A DNA stretch of 23,228 bases from Ruminococcus sp. GTDB taxonomy: Bacteria; Bacillota_A; Clostridia; Oscillospirales; Ruminococcaceae. Location of the stretch: assembly GCA_017418765.1 (NCBI GenBank), contig JAFOMV010000022.1, positions 1 through 23,228 on the forward strand. Reading direction: 5' to 3'. The position numbers were made by a program, and so were the translations under genes. This document shows positions 15,698-23,228 of this stretch, one piece after another (within the stretch, counting starts at the first letter, position 1; every line of letters begins with the position of its first letter). Under the pieces are notes generated by a model. It saw nothing but the letters and a program-made list of their open reading frames with translations, searched no databases and was not told where the DNA came from.

Positions 15698-18364
15698 ATG
15701 CATAAGTTTAATAAACTTAAGTCAATCATCGTCAGCGGCGCTATGGCTGTTACGTCAATCGCTGCTCCATTCACTGCTTCAATAGCTCCCTCTCTTTCAG
15801 CTAATGCAGCAGATTCTGACAACTACGCAAAACTCCTTCAGTATTCCCTCTATTTCTACGACGCAAATATGTGCGGTAAGAACGTAGATACTACTTCACG
15901 CCTTACATGGAGAGGCAACTGCCATACTTCAGATGAAGTTGACGGCGGTTACCACGATGCAGGTGACCACGCTATGTTCGGTCAGCCTCAGGGCTACGCT
16001 GCATCAGTTCTCGGTTGGTCCTACTATGAATTCAAGGACGCTTACGAAGCTACAGGTCAGGCTGCTCACTATAAGACTATAGCTGATTACTTCGCTAAGT
16101 TCTTCCGTGACGCTACTGTTCTTAACGGCAATAAGGTTTCTAAGGTATGTATCGAAAAGGGCGACGGTAACAAGGACCACAAGTACTGGGGTCCTCCTGA
16201 GAAGCAGGGCGACAGAGGCGGCTGCAAGTGGACTACAGGCGGCGCTGCTAACATCACTGCTGAATACGCTGCTGCTCTTGCTGCTAACTATGTAAACTTC
16301 GGTAACCCCGATGACCTTAAATACGCTAAGGCTCTTTATGATTTCTCTAAGCAGAACCCTGCTACATATTCCGTTTCATTCTATTCATCAGGTGAAAGCG
16401 GATCAAAGGATGAACTCGCTTGGGCTGCCGGCTGGCTCTACCTTGCTACTAAGGATAACAGCTACCTCGCAGACCTCAAGGCTGCTCCTGCTGGTTACTG
16501 GGTAATGAACTGGGAGAACGTTGCTATGGCTGCTTCTGTTCTCAAGGGCGAGATCACCGGTGACTGGAGCGGTGCTCGTGACCTCGGAAGCGGTGACGGA
16601 TACAAGTTCTACGATAAGTGGGGCTCAGCAAGACACAACGCTTCTGCTCAGATGTGCAACCTGATAGCTGCTAAGTATAAGAAGGCTGACGCTTCATGGG
16701 CTAAGGGTCAGATGCAGTACCTCACAGGTGACAAGGCTTTCGCTAACGGCAAGAAGTACTGTCTCGTTGTAGGCTTCAAGCCTGATGCTTCAAAGGAACC
16801 TCACCACAGAGCTGCTTCCGGTACAAACACTGCTGAGTCAGATGGAGTACCATCAGCACACGTTCTCGTAGGCGCTCTCTGCGGCGGTCCTACAGATAAG
16901 AACGGTACTTACGCAGATAAGCGTTCTGACTATGTCGGAAACGAAGTTGCACTCGACTACAACGCTGGTTTCGTAGGCGCAGCTGCTGGTCTTTACTACC
17001 ACTTCAAGACAGGTACACCTGATCCTATCTCAGCTATCCCAGGCGTAAAGGGCGGTTCTTCTGACGGTCCTGTTTCTCCAACTCCTGCACAGCCTGTTCA
17101 GACACAGCCTGCACAGACTCAGCCTGCACAGACTCAGCCGGTACAGACACAGCCTACACAGGTAACTCCAACTCCTTCAGGCAGCGGCAAGACACTCCTT
17201 CCTGCTGATATGACTGTTGATACAGAAATAGGCAGCGACGGCGAGATCAACAACTACGCTGAATTCGCTCCAGGCAGCGCTAAGAAGGCTACACTCTACC
17301 TCAAGGTTAAGTCAAACGACACAGAGGTCTCAGGTGCTTTCGGCACATGGACAGGTGAATGGGAACAGGAAGACTTCAAGGGCGTTAAGGTAGGCGCAGA
17401 CAAGACTGTTGCTATCGATTACGATATCCCTGCAAACGTAGGTTCAACTATTAAGGCTATGGTATTCTGGCCACACGGCAATAACGTTTCTATCGAGAAG
17501 GTAGTTCTCGACGGCGGCAGCAGCACTCCTTCAACACCTGTTGCTACTCAGCCTGCACAGACAAGACCTGTTCAGACTCAGCCTGTTCAGGTAAATCCAA
17601 CTCCTTCTACATCAGGCAATGACACAACTCTCCTTCCTGCTGACATGGATGTTGATACAGAAGTAGGTATCGACGGAGAGATCAACAACTACGCTGAATT
17701 CAAGCCAGGCAACGCTAAGTCAGCTACACTCTACCTCAAGGTTAAGTCAAACGATACAGAGGTCTCAGGTGCTTTCGGCACATGGACAGGCGAATGGGAA
17801 CAGGAAGACTTCAAGGGCGTTAAGGTAGGCGCAGACAAGACTGTTGCTATCGATTACGATATCCCTGCAAACGTAGGTTCAACTGTTAAGGCTATGGTAT
17901 TCTGGCCACACGGCAATAACGTTTCCATCGAGAAGGTAGTTCTTCACGGCGGCGGCGCTTCAACACCTGTTGCTACACATCCTGTACAGACAAGACCTGT
18001 TCAGACTCAGGCACCTCAGACACAGCCTCCACAGACTCAGCCTGTTCAGACAAGACCTGTTCAGACTCAGGCTCCACAGACACAGGCACCTCAGACACAG
18101 CCTGTACAGACTACTGTAACAGCTACACTCGTTGGTGATGCTAACTGCGATAGTCAGATAAGCATCGCAGACGCTGTAATGATCATGCAGGCTATCTCAA
18201 ATCCATCAGCATACGGCATCAACGGCTCTAACGCTCTCCACATCACACCACAGGGCTGGGCTAACGCTGACTGCGATAACGCAAACGGTGTTACAAACAA
18301 GGATGCTCTTGCTATCCAGATGTACACACTCAAGCTCGTTCGCAGACTTCCTGCTACAGTTTGA
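15698..18364 (+). CDS. Cellulosomal GH9 cellulase with two tandem CBM-like modules and dockerin
   Basis: A secreted endoglucanase-type enzyme of 888 residues that should cut beta-1,4-glucan. Order: signal peptide (1-38, ANA-AD); GH9 catalytic domain (about 40-440) with DAGDH (87-91, catalytic base aspartates), PHHRAASG (368-375) and DYVGNEVALDYNAGF (411-425) with Glu416 as general acid; a Pro/Thr/Gln linker; a module at about 498-607; another linker; a second module at 644-752; a third linker; and a dockerin at 811-886. The twin modules carry GTWTGEW and VFWPHG, suitable for a planar sugar-binding face. Tandem CBM79 modules in a dockerin-bearing GH9 are known in R. flavefaciens, so CBM79 is a candidate, not proven. 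The ATG at 15698 precedes a good signal peptide; its ribosome binding site GGAAAGAAG is imperfect. Codon use is strongly biased to GCT, CTC and AAG, suggesting high expression. Confidence 0.95.
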   Translation: MHKFNKLKSIIVSGAMAVTSIAAPFTASIAPSLSANAADSDNYAKLLQYSLYFYDANMCGKNVDTTSRLTWRGNCHTSDEVDGGYHDAGDHAMFGQPQGYAASVLGWSYYEFKDAYEATGQAAHYKTIADYFAKFFRDATVLNGNKVSKVCIEKGDGNKDHKYWGPPEKQGDRGGCKWTTGGAANITAEYAAALAANYVNFGNPDDLKYAKALYDFSKQNPATYSVSFYSSGESGSKDELAWAAGWLYLATKDNSYLADLKAAPAGYWVMNWENVAMAASVLKGEITGDWSGARDLGSGDGYKFYDKWGSARHNASAQMCNLIAAKYKKADASWAKGQMQYLTGDKAFANGKKYCLVVGFKPDASKEPHHRAASGTNTAESDGVPSAHVLVGALCGGPTDKNGTYADKRSDYVGNEVALDYNAGFVGAAAGLYYHFKTGTPDPISAIPGVKGGSSDGPVSPTPAQPVQTQPAQTQPAQTQPVQTQPTQVTPTPSGSGKTLLPADMTVDTEIGSDGEINNYAEFAPGSAKKATLYLKVKSNDTEVSGAFGTWTGEWEQEDFKGVKVGADKTVAIDYDIPANVGSTIKAMVFWPHGNNVSIEKVVLDGGSSTPSTPVATQPAQTRPVQTQPVQVNPTPSTSGNDTTLLPADMDVDTEVGIDGEINNYAEFKPGNAKSATLYLKVKSNDTEVSGAFGTWTGEWEQEDFKGVKVGADKTVAIDYDIPANVGSTVKAMVFWPHGNNVSIEKVVLHGGGASTPVATHPVQTRPVQTQAPQTQPPQTQPVQTRPVQTQAPQTQAPQTQPVQTTVTATLVGDANCDSQISIADAVMIMQAISNPSAYGINGSNALHITPQGWANADCDNANGVTNKDALAIQMYTLKLVRRLPATV
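17289..17943 (+). repeat. Near-identical tandem module duplication inside GH9
   Basis: Bases 17289-17508 and 17724-17943 (offset 435, i.e. 145 codons) differ at only four of 220 positions by my reading. Three are silent third-position changes and one changes Ile to Val. The flanking linkers are also repetitive, built from CAG-ACA-CAG-CCT-type units. Confidence 0.93.
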
Positions 18365-18414
18365 TCTGAAAGCAAAATAAAGACTGCTCGTTAAGCGGCG
18401 GTCATAACGATCAT

Positions 18415-18456
18415 CAGGGGAGACCTTTCATCAGAAGGGGCTCCCCTGTTTTATTA
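18415..18456 (+). terminator. Terminator of the GH9 gene
   Basis: CAGGGGAG (18415-18422) pairs with CTCCCCTG (18441-18448), with partial pairing inside the long loop, followed by TTTTATTATT. It lies about 50 bases past the stop codon. Confidence 0.88.
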
Positions 18457-18534
18457 TTGGTGCAGCCATTTCTGCCGGTAAATGCACGACGTGTCTATGC
18501 GGTATCGGATTTAGCGTTTTTAACAAAAAGTTCA

Positions 18535-18563
18535 TTGACTTTTGTGACAAATAGTGGTAAAAT
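18535..18563 (+). promoter_or_regulatory. Promoter of the GH10 gene
   Basis: TTGACT (18535-18540) and TAAAAT (18558-18563) are 17 bases apart. The leader to the start codon is about 45 bases. The spacer contains TTGTGAC, also present upstream of GH9 at 15548. Confidence 0.8.
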
Positions 18564-18614
18564 AAATATATACGATGATGAGTTAATATGCTCATAGATT
18601 TGGAGGTAATTCAA

Positions 18615-20639
18615 ATGAAGGTTTCAAACATAAGAAAAACTATTGCCGGTATAATGAGCCTTGCAATGACTTTATCTGCTCCATCAACTGTTTCAATGCT
18701 CAGCACAGCCAATGCCGCAGACAGCAATGTGGTATACTCCTGTGATTTTGAAAATGAAGATGACCTCAAAAACTGGTCTAACCGAGGCGGTACAGATACC
18801 ACAGAGCTCAGTATTTCCACTGAGGCTGCCAAAAGCGGCAAAAGCTCTCTCCTTGCAAGCGGAAGATCACAGTCATGGAACGGCCCCGCTTTCCGCCTTG
18901 ACGGATTTCTTGAACCTAACACTGAGTATGAGATAAGCGCATTCGTAAAGGGAAAATACTACGCAAATGTTACCCTCAGTATGCAGTACACTCTTGACGG
19001 TGATACCAAATACTCAAACCTTGTTCAGAATATCAGCGGAAGCGACTGGAAAGGCGTTGACAAGGTAAAGGTCAGCTTCACCGACGAAATGAAGGGCGTA
19101 TACGTTTATTTTGAGGGCGGTACCGACGATTTCTTCGTTGATAAATTCATCATTGAGGAAGTTCCGCAGGCTCAGATAAATAAAGACCTTCCGTCACTCA
19201 GCGGTATCTACAAGAACGATTTCAAGGTAGGTACAGCTCTTACTCCCGATAATCTCGCTTCCAAGCCGTTCATGGACCTTGTACAGAAGCATTTCGGCGA
19301 GAGCATAACAGTCGGCAATCAGCTCAAGCCTGACTCAGTCCTCGATCAGAAGTCCACTCTCGAATACTTTAAGGAAACAGGCGACGACGAGAACCCTCAG
19401 GTAAGCTTCGCTGCTGCTAAGCCTGTACTCAATTATGCTGATAAGTACGGTATCCCTGTAAGAGTTCATACCCTTGTATGGCACAGTCAGACCCCCGAAT
19501 GGTTCTTCAAGGAGGACTTCGACGCTTCAAAGGATTACGTTTCTCCCGAAAAAATGAAGAAACGTATGGAAAATTACATCAAGAACTACTTCACTACCCT
19601 GACTGCTCTGTACCCCGATATCGACTTCTACGCCTGCGATGTTGTAAACGAGGCATGGCTCGATGACGGCTCTCAGCGTAAACCGGGACATCCAAGCGCT
19701 GAAAAAGGCTACGGCGTTTCTGACTGGGTAGCCGTTTTCAAGGACAACTCCTTCATCGATTACGCCTTTGAGTACGCAAGAAAGTACGCTCCAAAGGGCT
19801 GTAAGCTTTACTACAATGACTATAACGAATACACGGCTAAGAAGTCTACTATAATCGAAATGGCTAAGAGACTGCAAAAGGCCGGCAATATAGACGGTAT
19901 CGGCTTGCAGTCACACCTCGACTGCCGTGATAATATGCAGTCAGCTTACCCATCGGTATCAACATACGAAAAAGCCCTGAAGGATTACTGCGACACAGGC
20001 CTCGATGTACAGATAACTGAGCTTGACGTAACTGTTCCCGAACAGAACGGCAGCAAGTATTTTGACCATCAGGCTGAATACTACAAGGGCATAATGGATG
20101 CTATCGAAAAGTACAAGGACCACATCTCCGCTGTCGTATTCTGGGGCGTTACGGACGATAAGAGCTGGAGAGCAAAACAGCTCCCGCTTCTCTTTGACGG
20201 TGAATACAACGCTAAGCCTGCATTTACAGCTATCGTAAAGGGTAAAACTCCCGTAGAAGAACCTGCAAGAACTACCAAGGCTGACGGCAATAAAACTACC
20301 ACTACATCTACTACTACAACCACCACAACTTCAACTACAACTACGGTAAACCTCACATCCACATCAGAAAGCACATCAACAACCGTTACTGTCAGCGGAC
20401 TTGACGCACTTGATGCAAAGGTCTTCGGCGACGCAAACTGCGATAATACCGTTGATCTCAGCGATGCAGTTATCATCATGCAGTCACTCTCGAACCCGTC
20501 AAGGTATTCGCTTTCAGAACAGGGCAAGGCTAACGGTGATGTAAATTCAAGAGGCGATGGTATCACAAACATGGATGCTCTCTCTATTCAGAAGTATAAA
20601 TTACAGATCATCACTGAGCTCCCCGAAAGCTATAAGTGA
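18615..20639 (+). CDS. Cellulosomal GH10 xylanase with N-terminal CBM22-like module and dockerin
   Basis: A secreted endo-beta-1,4-xylanase of 674 residues. Order: signal peptide (1-34, ANA-AD); a CBM22/CBM4_9-type jelly-roll module (about 39-183); GH10 catalytic domain (about 191-542) with the acid/base Glu346 in VVNEAW, the nucleophile Glu469 in QITELDV, and the substrate-binding HTLVWHSQTPEW and FWGVTDD segments; a poly-threonine linker (about 561-592); and a dockerin (604-671) of the same type as in GH9. GGAGGT lies eight bases before the ATG at 18615; a frame opening at 18588 has no such site. It should act beside the GH9 enzyme on the same scaffold, removing xylan from cellulose. It has its own promoter and terminator. 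Confidence 0.96.
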   Translation: MKVSNIRKTIAGIMSLAMTLSAPSTVSMLSTANAADSNVVYSCDFENEDDLKNWSNRGGTDTTELSISTEAAKSGKSSLLASGRSQSWNGPAFRLDGFLEPNTEYEISAFVKGKYYANVTLSMQYTLDGDTKYSNLVQNISGSDWKGVDKVKVSFTDEMKGVYVYFEGGTDDFFVDKFIIEEVPQAQINKDLPSLSGIYKNDFKVGTALTPDNLASKPFMDLVQKHFGESITVGNQLKPDSVLDQKSTLEYFKETGDDENPQVSFAAAKPVLNYADKYGIPVRVHTLVWHSQTPEWFFKEDFDASKDYVSPEKMKKRMENYIKNYFTTLTALYPDIDFYACDVVNEAWLDDGSQRKPGHPSAEKGYGVSDWVAVFKDNSFIDYAFEYARKYAPKGCKLYYNDYNEYTAKKSTIIEMAKRLQKAGNIDGIGLQSHLDCRDNMQSAYPSVSTYEKALKDYCDTGLDVQITELDVTVPEQNGSKYFDHQAEYYKGIMDAIEKYKDHISAVVFWGVTDDKSWRAKQLPLLFDGEYNAKPAFTAIVKGKTPVEEPARTTKADGNKTTTTSTTTTTTTSTTTTVNLTSTSESTSTTVTVSGLDALDAKVFGDANCDNTVDLSDAVIIMQSLSNPSRYSLSEQGKANGDVNSRGDGITNMDALSIQKYKLQIITELPESYK

Positions 20640-20674
20640 TATATCCATAACTGCATTTCTGTTTTAATGTGTTC

Positions 20675-20714
20675 AAAAAGGGCAGGCCTTTTCTTTGAAA
20701 GACCTGCCCTTTTA
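20675..20714 (+). terminator. Terminator of the GH10 gene
   Basis: AAAAGGGCAGG (20676-20686) pairs with CCTGCCCTTTT (20703-20713), with CTTT/AAAG pairing inside the loop. The closing TTTT and A-rich upstream side would let it work on both strands. Confidence 0.88.
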
Positions 20715-20726
20715 TCTGAATATGCG

Positions 20727-20799
20727 TAGGGGCTGATGTCCACATCAGCCCGACAGATCAACGTGAAGGCACGGGGCGATGCAGGCATCGCCCCCTACA
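20727..20799. repeat. Paired palindromes in opposite orientation with outer TAGGGG/CCCCTA ends
   Basis: First palindrome: GGGCTGATGT (20730-20739)/ACATCAGCCC (20742-20751), with GTAG to the left. Second: GGGGCGATGC (20773-20782)/GCATCGCCCC (20785-20794), followed by CTACA. The pair is bounded by GTAGGGG and CCCCTACA, making an outer inverted repeat over about 70 bases, as in a small non-coding mobile unit. It lies just after the GH10 terminator. Confidence 0.7.
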
Positions 20800-20882
20800 T
20801 TTTGGATCCAGCGCATATGCGGCAAATTTTGATTCATGTTAGAAAGTGTTACAGCACAATATCGCTGCATTGTCAAATGAAA

Positions 20883-20923
20883 TGCCATAGTACTTCTGAC
20901 CTTACATCAGAAATACTATGGCA
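20883..20923. terminator. Long AT-rich hairpin between convergent genes
   Basis: TGCCATAGTA (20883-20892) pairs with TACTATGGCA (20914-20923), and after one mismatch TTCTGA pairs with TCAGAA, giving a 17-position stem with a seven-base loop CCTTACA. It lies about 40 bases past the stop of the minus-strand dockerin gene and could end that transcript; the following T-rich tail CATTTCATTTG is weak. No gene lies between 20640 and 20964. Confidence 0.55.
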
Positions 20924-20964
20924 CAATACGTATATATCAGCACAGCACATAATACAGCAGTCTA

Positions 20965-21741
20965 TTATTTTTTTCTCGCTTTTATATAGTCCGCAAGTGT
21001 AACGTCATTGCCTGCGGAATTATACGCATAGAAGCTCAGAATAAGTGATGCATCATTCGCATCTACCTTGCCGTCGCTGTTTACATCTGCTGCTTTCTGC
21101 TGCTTTTCTGTGAGCTCCGATCTCTTTCCTGCCGACTCCATTGCGTAGGATGTCAGCACTTTTGAAGCATCGATACCGTCAACCTTGCCGTCATCGTTCA
21201 CATCTCCCTGTATTATTGCATTGAGATGGACGGAAACTGTTTTGGATGTCTTATCTGCGGCTGTAATCTCCCATGACTTGCCGTTATCGGTATCGTCTAC
21301 AGTGAATTTATATGTATAATTCTTATAGCTGTCAGGGGTATCATTCGGGTCAGGGATAAGGAAGCTTTCCTTTTCATTTCCGTTGATAATATCCTTGAAA
21401 ACCTCTGATATACGGCTGCCGCCTGTTATCGTAACAGCAAGCTCGTAGTATCTGTAATCATCCTTGGTGTTGTTTCTTCCCTCTATGTCAAGGGAACACT
21501 CTCCGCCGGGCACCTTGCGGATGTCATAGTAAGGGATATCGGTGCCCTCAGGCGAATCAAAGGTAACAGCTATATCAGCCGTGTATCCGTCAGGCACGAT
21601 AACAGTTACGGTGCCGTTGACATCATTGCTGTTGAACTGCGGAAAAACAGGACTGTTTTTACTTTCAGCGGCACTTGCGCCAATAGGTGTGACAGCCATA
21701 AGAGCTGCCGCAAATATCGCTGATGATGTTTTTATATTCAT
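20965..21741 (-). CDS. Small secreted dockerin protein of unknown function
   Basis: A 258-residue exported protein: signal peptide (about 1-25, GASA-AES), a beta-rich domain (about 38-175) that I cannot assign to a family, and a C-terminal dockerin (179-244) with loops DVNDDGKVDGID and DVNSDGKVDAND. The unknown domain is rich in Thr, Val and Asp, with strand-like segments such as GTVTVIVPDG and YYELAVTITGG, and has no visible catalytic motif; a binding or structural role is plausible. The ATG at 21741 is eight bases after AAAGAAG; a GTG three codons upstream is the alternative. It begins 22 bases after the AlgJ-like gene and is co-transcribed with it. Confidence 0.9.
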   Translation of the reverse strand: MNIKTSSAIFAAALMAVTPIGASAAESKNSPVFPQFNSNDVNGTVTVIVPDGYTADIAVTFDSPEGTDIPYYDIRKVPGGECSLDIEGRNNTKDDYRYYELAVTITGGSRISEVFKDIINGNEKESFLIPDPNDTPDSYKNYTYKFTVDDTDNGKSWEITAADKTSKTVSVHLNAIIQGDVNDDGKVDGIDASKVLTSYAMESAGKRSELTEKQQKAADVNSDGKVDANDASLILSFYAYNSAGNDVTLADYIKARKK

Positions 21742-21763
21742 AATGAACACTTCTTTCTTTGTG

Positions 21764-23095
21764 TCAGCCTATAGCTGAAATGGTAATATCACCGGTGTTG
21801 TCGGTCAGCGGTATGTATGCAGAAAAGCCGCAGTCGCTTTTCTCGCCTTCACGTCCGAGAAGCTTGTCCTCGAAGCAGTTGAAAGCTTCATAGGTTACGC
21901 CGCCCGATGTGACTAATATCCTCCTGCCGCTTTCGGAAACAGTGCCGTAAACGTGGGTGTAACTGCCGCTTTGCTCGGTGCGGATATCAGCATCCGCACA
22001 TACAGATGCTCCCTCTACGCTTACTTCGGGGGCAGGCATAAGCGGTGCATACTTCTGGAGATTGCCGAGATTTCGCTCCACTATCTCTATAATGACAGTT
22101 GAGTCGCTAAGTCCGCTTATATTGTACGGAACTGCACGTGAGAATGTGGCTGTACTGAAACATTCCGCCATATATGGGAGTATCGCCTCGCCGTAGGAAT
22201 CACGGAACATGGCAAGACTGCCCTGACCACTTTCGCTTGTGGTCTGAATGTTTATATCGTCAAGGGCACGGAAATGTCCAAGATACTGATAGGTGAAGCT
22301 GTGATCGCTGTATACCTGAGCGTCCTGAGCGTCTTCAGCAGGGTATATCATAGCCGCAAGGTCACCAAGCCGGTCATTCCTTACAGTCCAGTTTTCGCCT
22401 GCGGGACAGCTTTCACGTCCCAGCTTTGACATTATAGCGGTGTGTCCCACATAAGCGCCCATGTTATTCCAGTGTGTGTCTGTTTTATGGTAAAGCGGCA
22501 TACTTGATTCCACTGAGATCAGTGCAGACTTCATATTCAGATAGTACTTCCTGTTTGAAAGCGCTGACGACAGCATTTCAAAGCTGCTCATTTTATGGGC
22601 AGGGACATAATTCTTCGGCATATGCTCAGGATAGAGCGTATTCTTGTTGGGAGCGCAGGTGAAAATAAATTCCGAACCTATGCTCTTGCAGTAGTTTTCT
22701 ATCAAGTCAAGATTATGGACGATATTGCGTATGCCCTGCTGACTGAGAGTTTCTGAACGCAGGTAGTCATTTGCCGTTTCGCCGTAGTAGAGCCATCCGT
22801 CACTGCCGACTATCACATCTTTATTCGGGGATGTACCAAGTGCGGAAGCCATAAGTCTGCCGTCTGCTGTTACCATCTGCTGACGGAAGGCAAAGTGCTC
22901 GGAGAACCAGTCATCGAACTGAGAGAAGAACTCGGTATTTATCTTGCCTTCCTCGGTTTTGATTTTCGGCAATTCCGCAAGTCTGCGCTTTTCCTTTGAG
23001 CTGTCAGCCTTTGCAAAGGGCATACACACCGCAGGTACGAGGCATATCCCTATGAAAGCCGCAGAATAAAGACGGTAAAGGGTGTTTTTTTTCAT
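21764..23095 (-). CDS. AlgJ/AlgX/DHHW-type SGNH-like protein
   Basis: A 443-residue protein with an N-terminal signal/anchor (about 5-30). The domain after it has the layout of AlgJ/AlgX and DHHW proteins, which take part in O-acetylation of exported polysaccharides beside an MBOAT acyltransferase. It shows the NPNK-like stretch CAPNKNTLYPE (147-157), the DxHW motif in KTDTHWNNMGAY (Asp206, His208) and the serine motif in MFRDSYGEA (Asp299, Ser300), consistent with a Ser-His-Asp centre. The last 80 residues form a separate beta-rich tail. GGAG lies five bases before the ATG at 23093-23095; an ATG eight codons upstream is less well placed. The usual MBOAT partner is not in the window and, if linked, would lie beyond 23228. 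Confidence 0.87.
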   Translation of the reverse strand: MKKNTLYRLYSAAFIGICLVPAVCMPFAKADSSKEKRRLAELPKIKTEEGKINTEFFSQFDDWFSEHFAFRQQMVTADGRLMASALGTSPNKDVIVGSDGWLYYGETANDYLRSETLSQQGIRNIVHNLDLIENYCKSIGSEFIFTCAPNKNTLYPEHMPKNYVPAHKMSSFEMLSSALSNRKYYLNMKSALISVESSMPLYHKTDTHWNNMGAYVGHTAIMSKLGRESCPAGENWTVRNDRLGDLAAMIYPAEDAQDAQVYSDHSFTYQYLGHFRALDDINIQTTSESGQGSLAMFRDSYGEAILPYMAECFSTATFSRAVPYNISGLSDSTVIIEIVERNLGNLQKYAPLMPAPEVSVEGASVCADADIRTEQSGSYTHVYGTVSESGRRILVTSGGVTYEAFNCFEDKLLGREGEKSDCGFSAYIPLTDNTGDITISAIG

Positions 23096-23111
23096 ATTAT
23101 CTCCATTGTTG

Positions 23112-23138
23112 TAATTCATAATTACACATTATGAATTA
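23112..23138. promoter_or_regulatory. Inverted repeat in the leader of the AlgJ-like gene
   Basis: TAATTCATAAT (23112-23122) and ATTATGAATTA (23128-23138) are perfect inverted copies with a five-base spacer. It lies about 20 bases upstream of the start codon and may be an operator or an RNA hairpin close to the ribosome binding site. Confidence 0.45.
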
Positions 23139-23150
23139 TTACTTAAGCAA

Positions 23151-23180
23151 TAAATAGTGGATAAATATTCCGTCGGTCAA
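23151..23180 (-). promoter_or_regulatory. Candidate promoter of the AlgJ-like/dockerin unit
   Basis: On the minus strand TTGACC (23175-23180) is 18 bases from TATTTA (23151-23156). The -10 is poor, so this is tentative. The inverted repeat at 23112-23138 would lie just downstream of the start of transcription. Confidence 0.35.
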
Positions 23181-23228
23181 GCCGAGGGAGAAAAATTGAA
23201 ACGTCCGTACCCTCTGTCAGCTGCGCTG

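Noticed and set aside
17075..17170. CRISPR-like short repeats in the GH9 gene
   Set aside because: They are in-frame codons of the Pro/Thr/Gln linker, without spacers of constant length.
20081..20572. 163-codon minus-strand frame with poly-Val stretch over the GH10 linker
   Set aside because: It is the reverse complement of the poly-Thr linker and dockerin codons.
23139..23228. Partial 27-codon minus-strand frame entering from the right edge
   Set aside because: It ends in a stop near the candidate promoter, but the peptide is too short to identify and could be chance.

Overview
The window looks like chromosomal DNA of a fibre-degrading gut Firmicute, most likely a cellulosome-producing Ruminococcus (R. 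flavefaciens / R. champanellensis type). The evidence is four secreted proteins with C-terminal dockerins (a GH9 cellulase, a GH10 xylanase, a leucine-rich-repeat protein and a small protein of unknown fold), moderate GC, clear GGAGG-type ribosome binding sites and consensus TTGACA-17-TATAAT promoters. Genus assignment is inference from these features. No CRISPR array, phage module or intact insertion sequence was seen.

Left part, plus strand (1-7650): fabD (fatty acid synthesis) is followed by a tight five-gene run: aroE, an unrecognised 358-residue protein, aroK, a metal-dependent amidohydrolase and a secreted LRR-dockerin protein, with gaps of 1-20 bases. guaB follows with its own promoter and terminator.

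Gene-free region (7650-8287): about 640 bases with several short palindromes that share a flanking CCCTACA tag, plus a purine/pyrimidine-skewed block holding two interleaved inverted repeats. The interleaved order would give a pseudoknot if transcribed.

Centre, minus strand (8288-15393): three adjacent lipoprotein genes; typA/bipA; a small unknown gene; tRNA-Tyr, tRNA-Thr and tRNA-Pro with two near-consensus promoters; a small membrane-anchored acidic helical protein with its own promoter and terminator; and rsmE.

Right part: the GH9 and GH10 enzymes lie on the plus strand as separate units, each with a terminator and (GH10) a clear promoter. They would act together on cellulose and xylan when docked on the cellulosome. 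Convergent to them, on the minus strand, is a two-gene unit: an AlgJ/AlgX/DHHW-type SGNH-like protein (polymer O-acetylation family) followed 22 bases later by a small secreted dockerin protein.

Most notable points: two distinct dockerin types split between enzymes and non-enzymes; the AlgJ-like/dockerin pairing; the LRR-dockerin gene at the end of a shikimate operon; almost identical tandem modules inside GH9; and the dispersed palindrome family.
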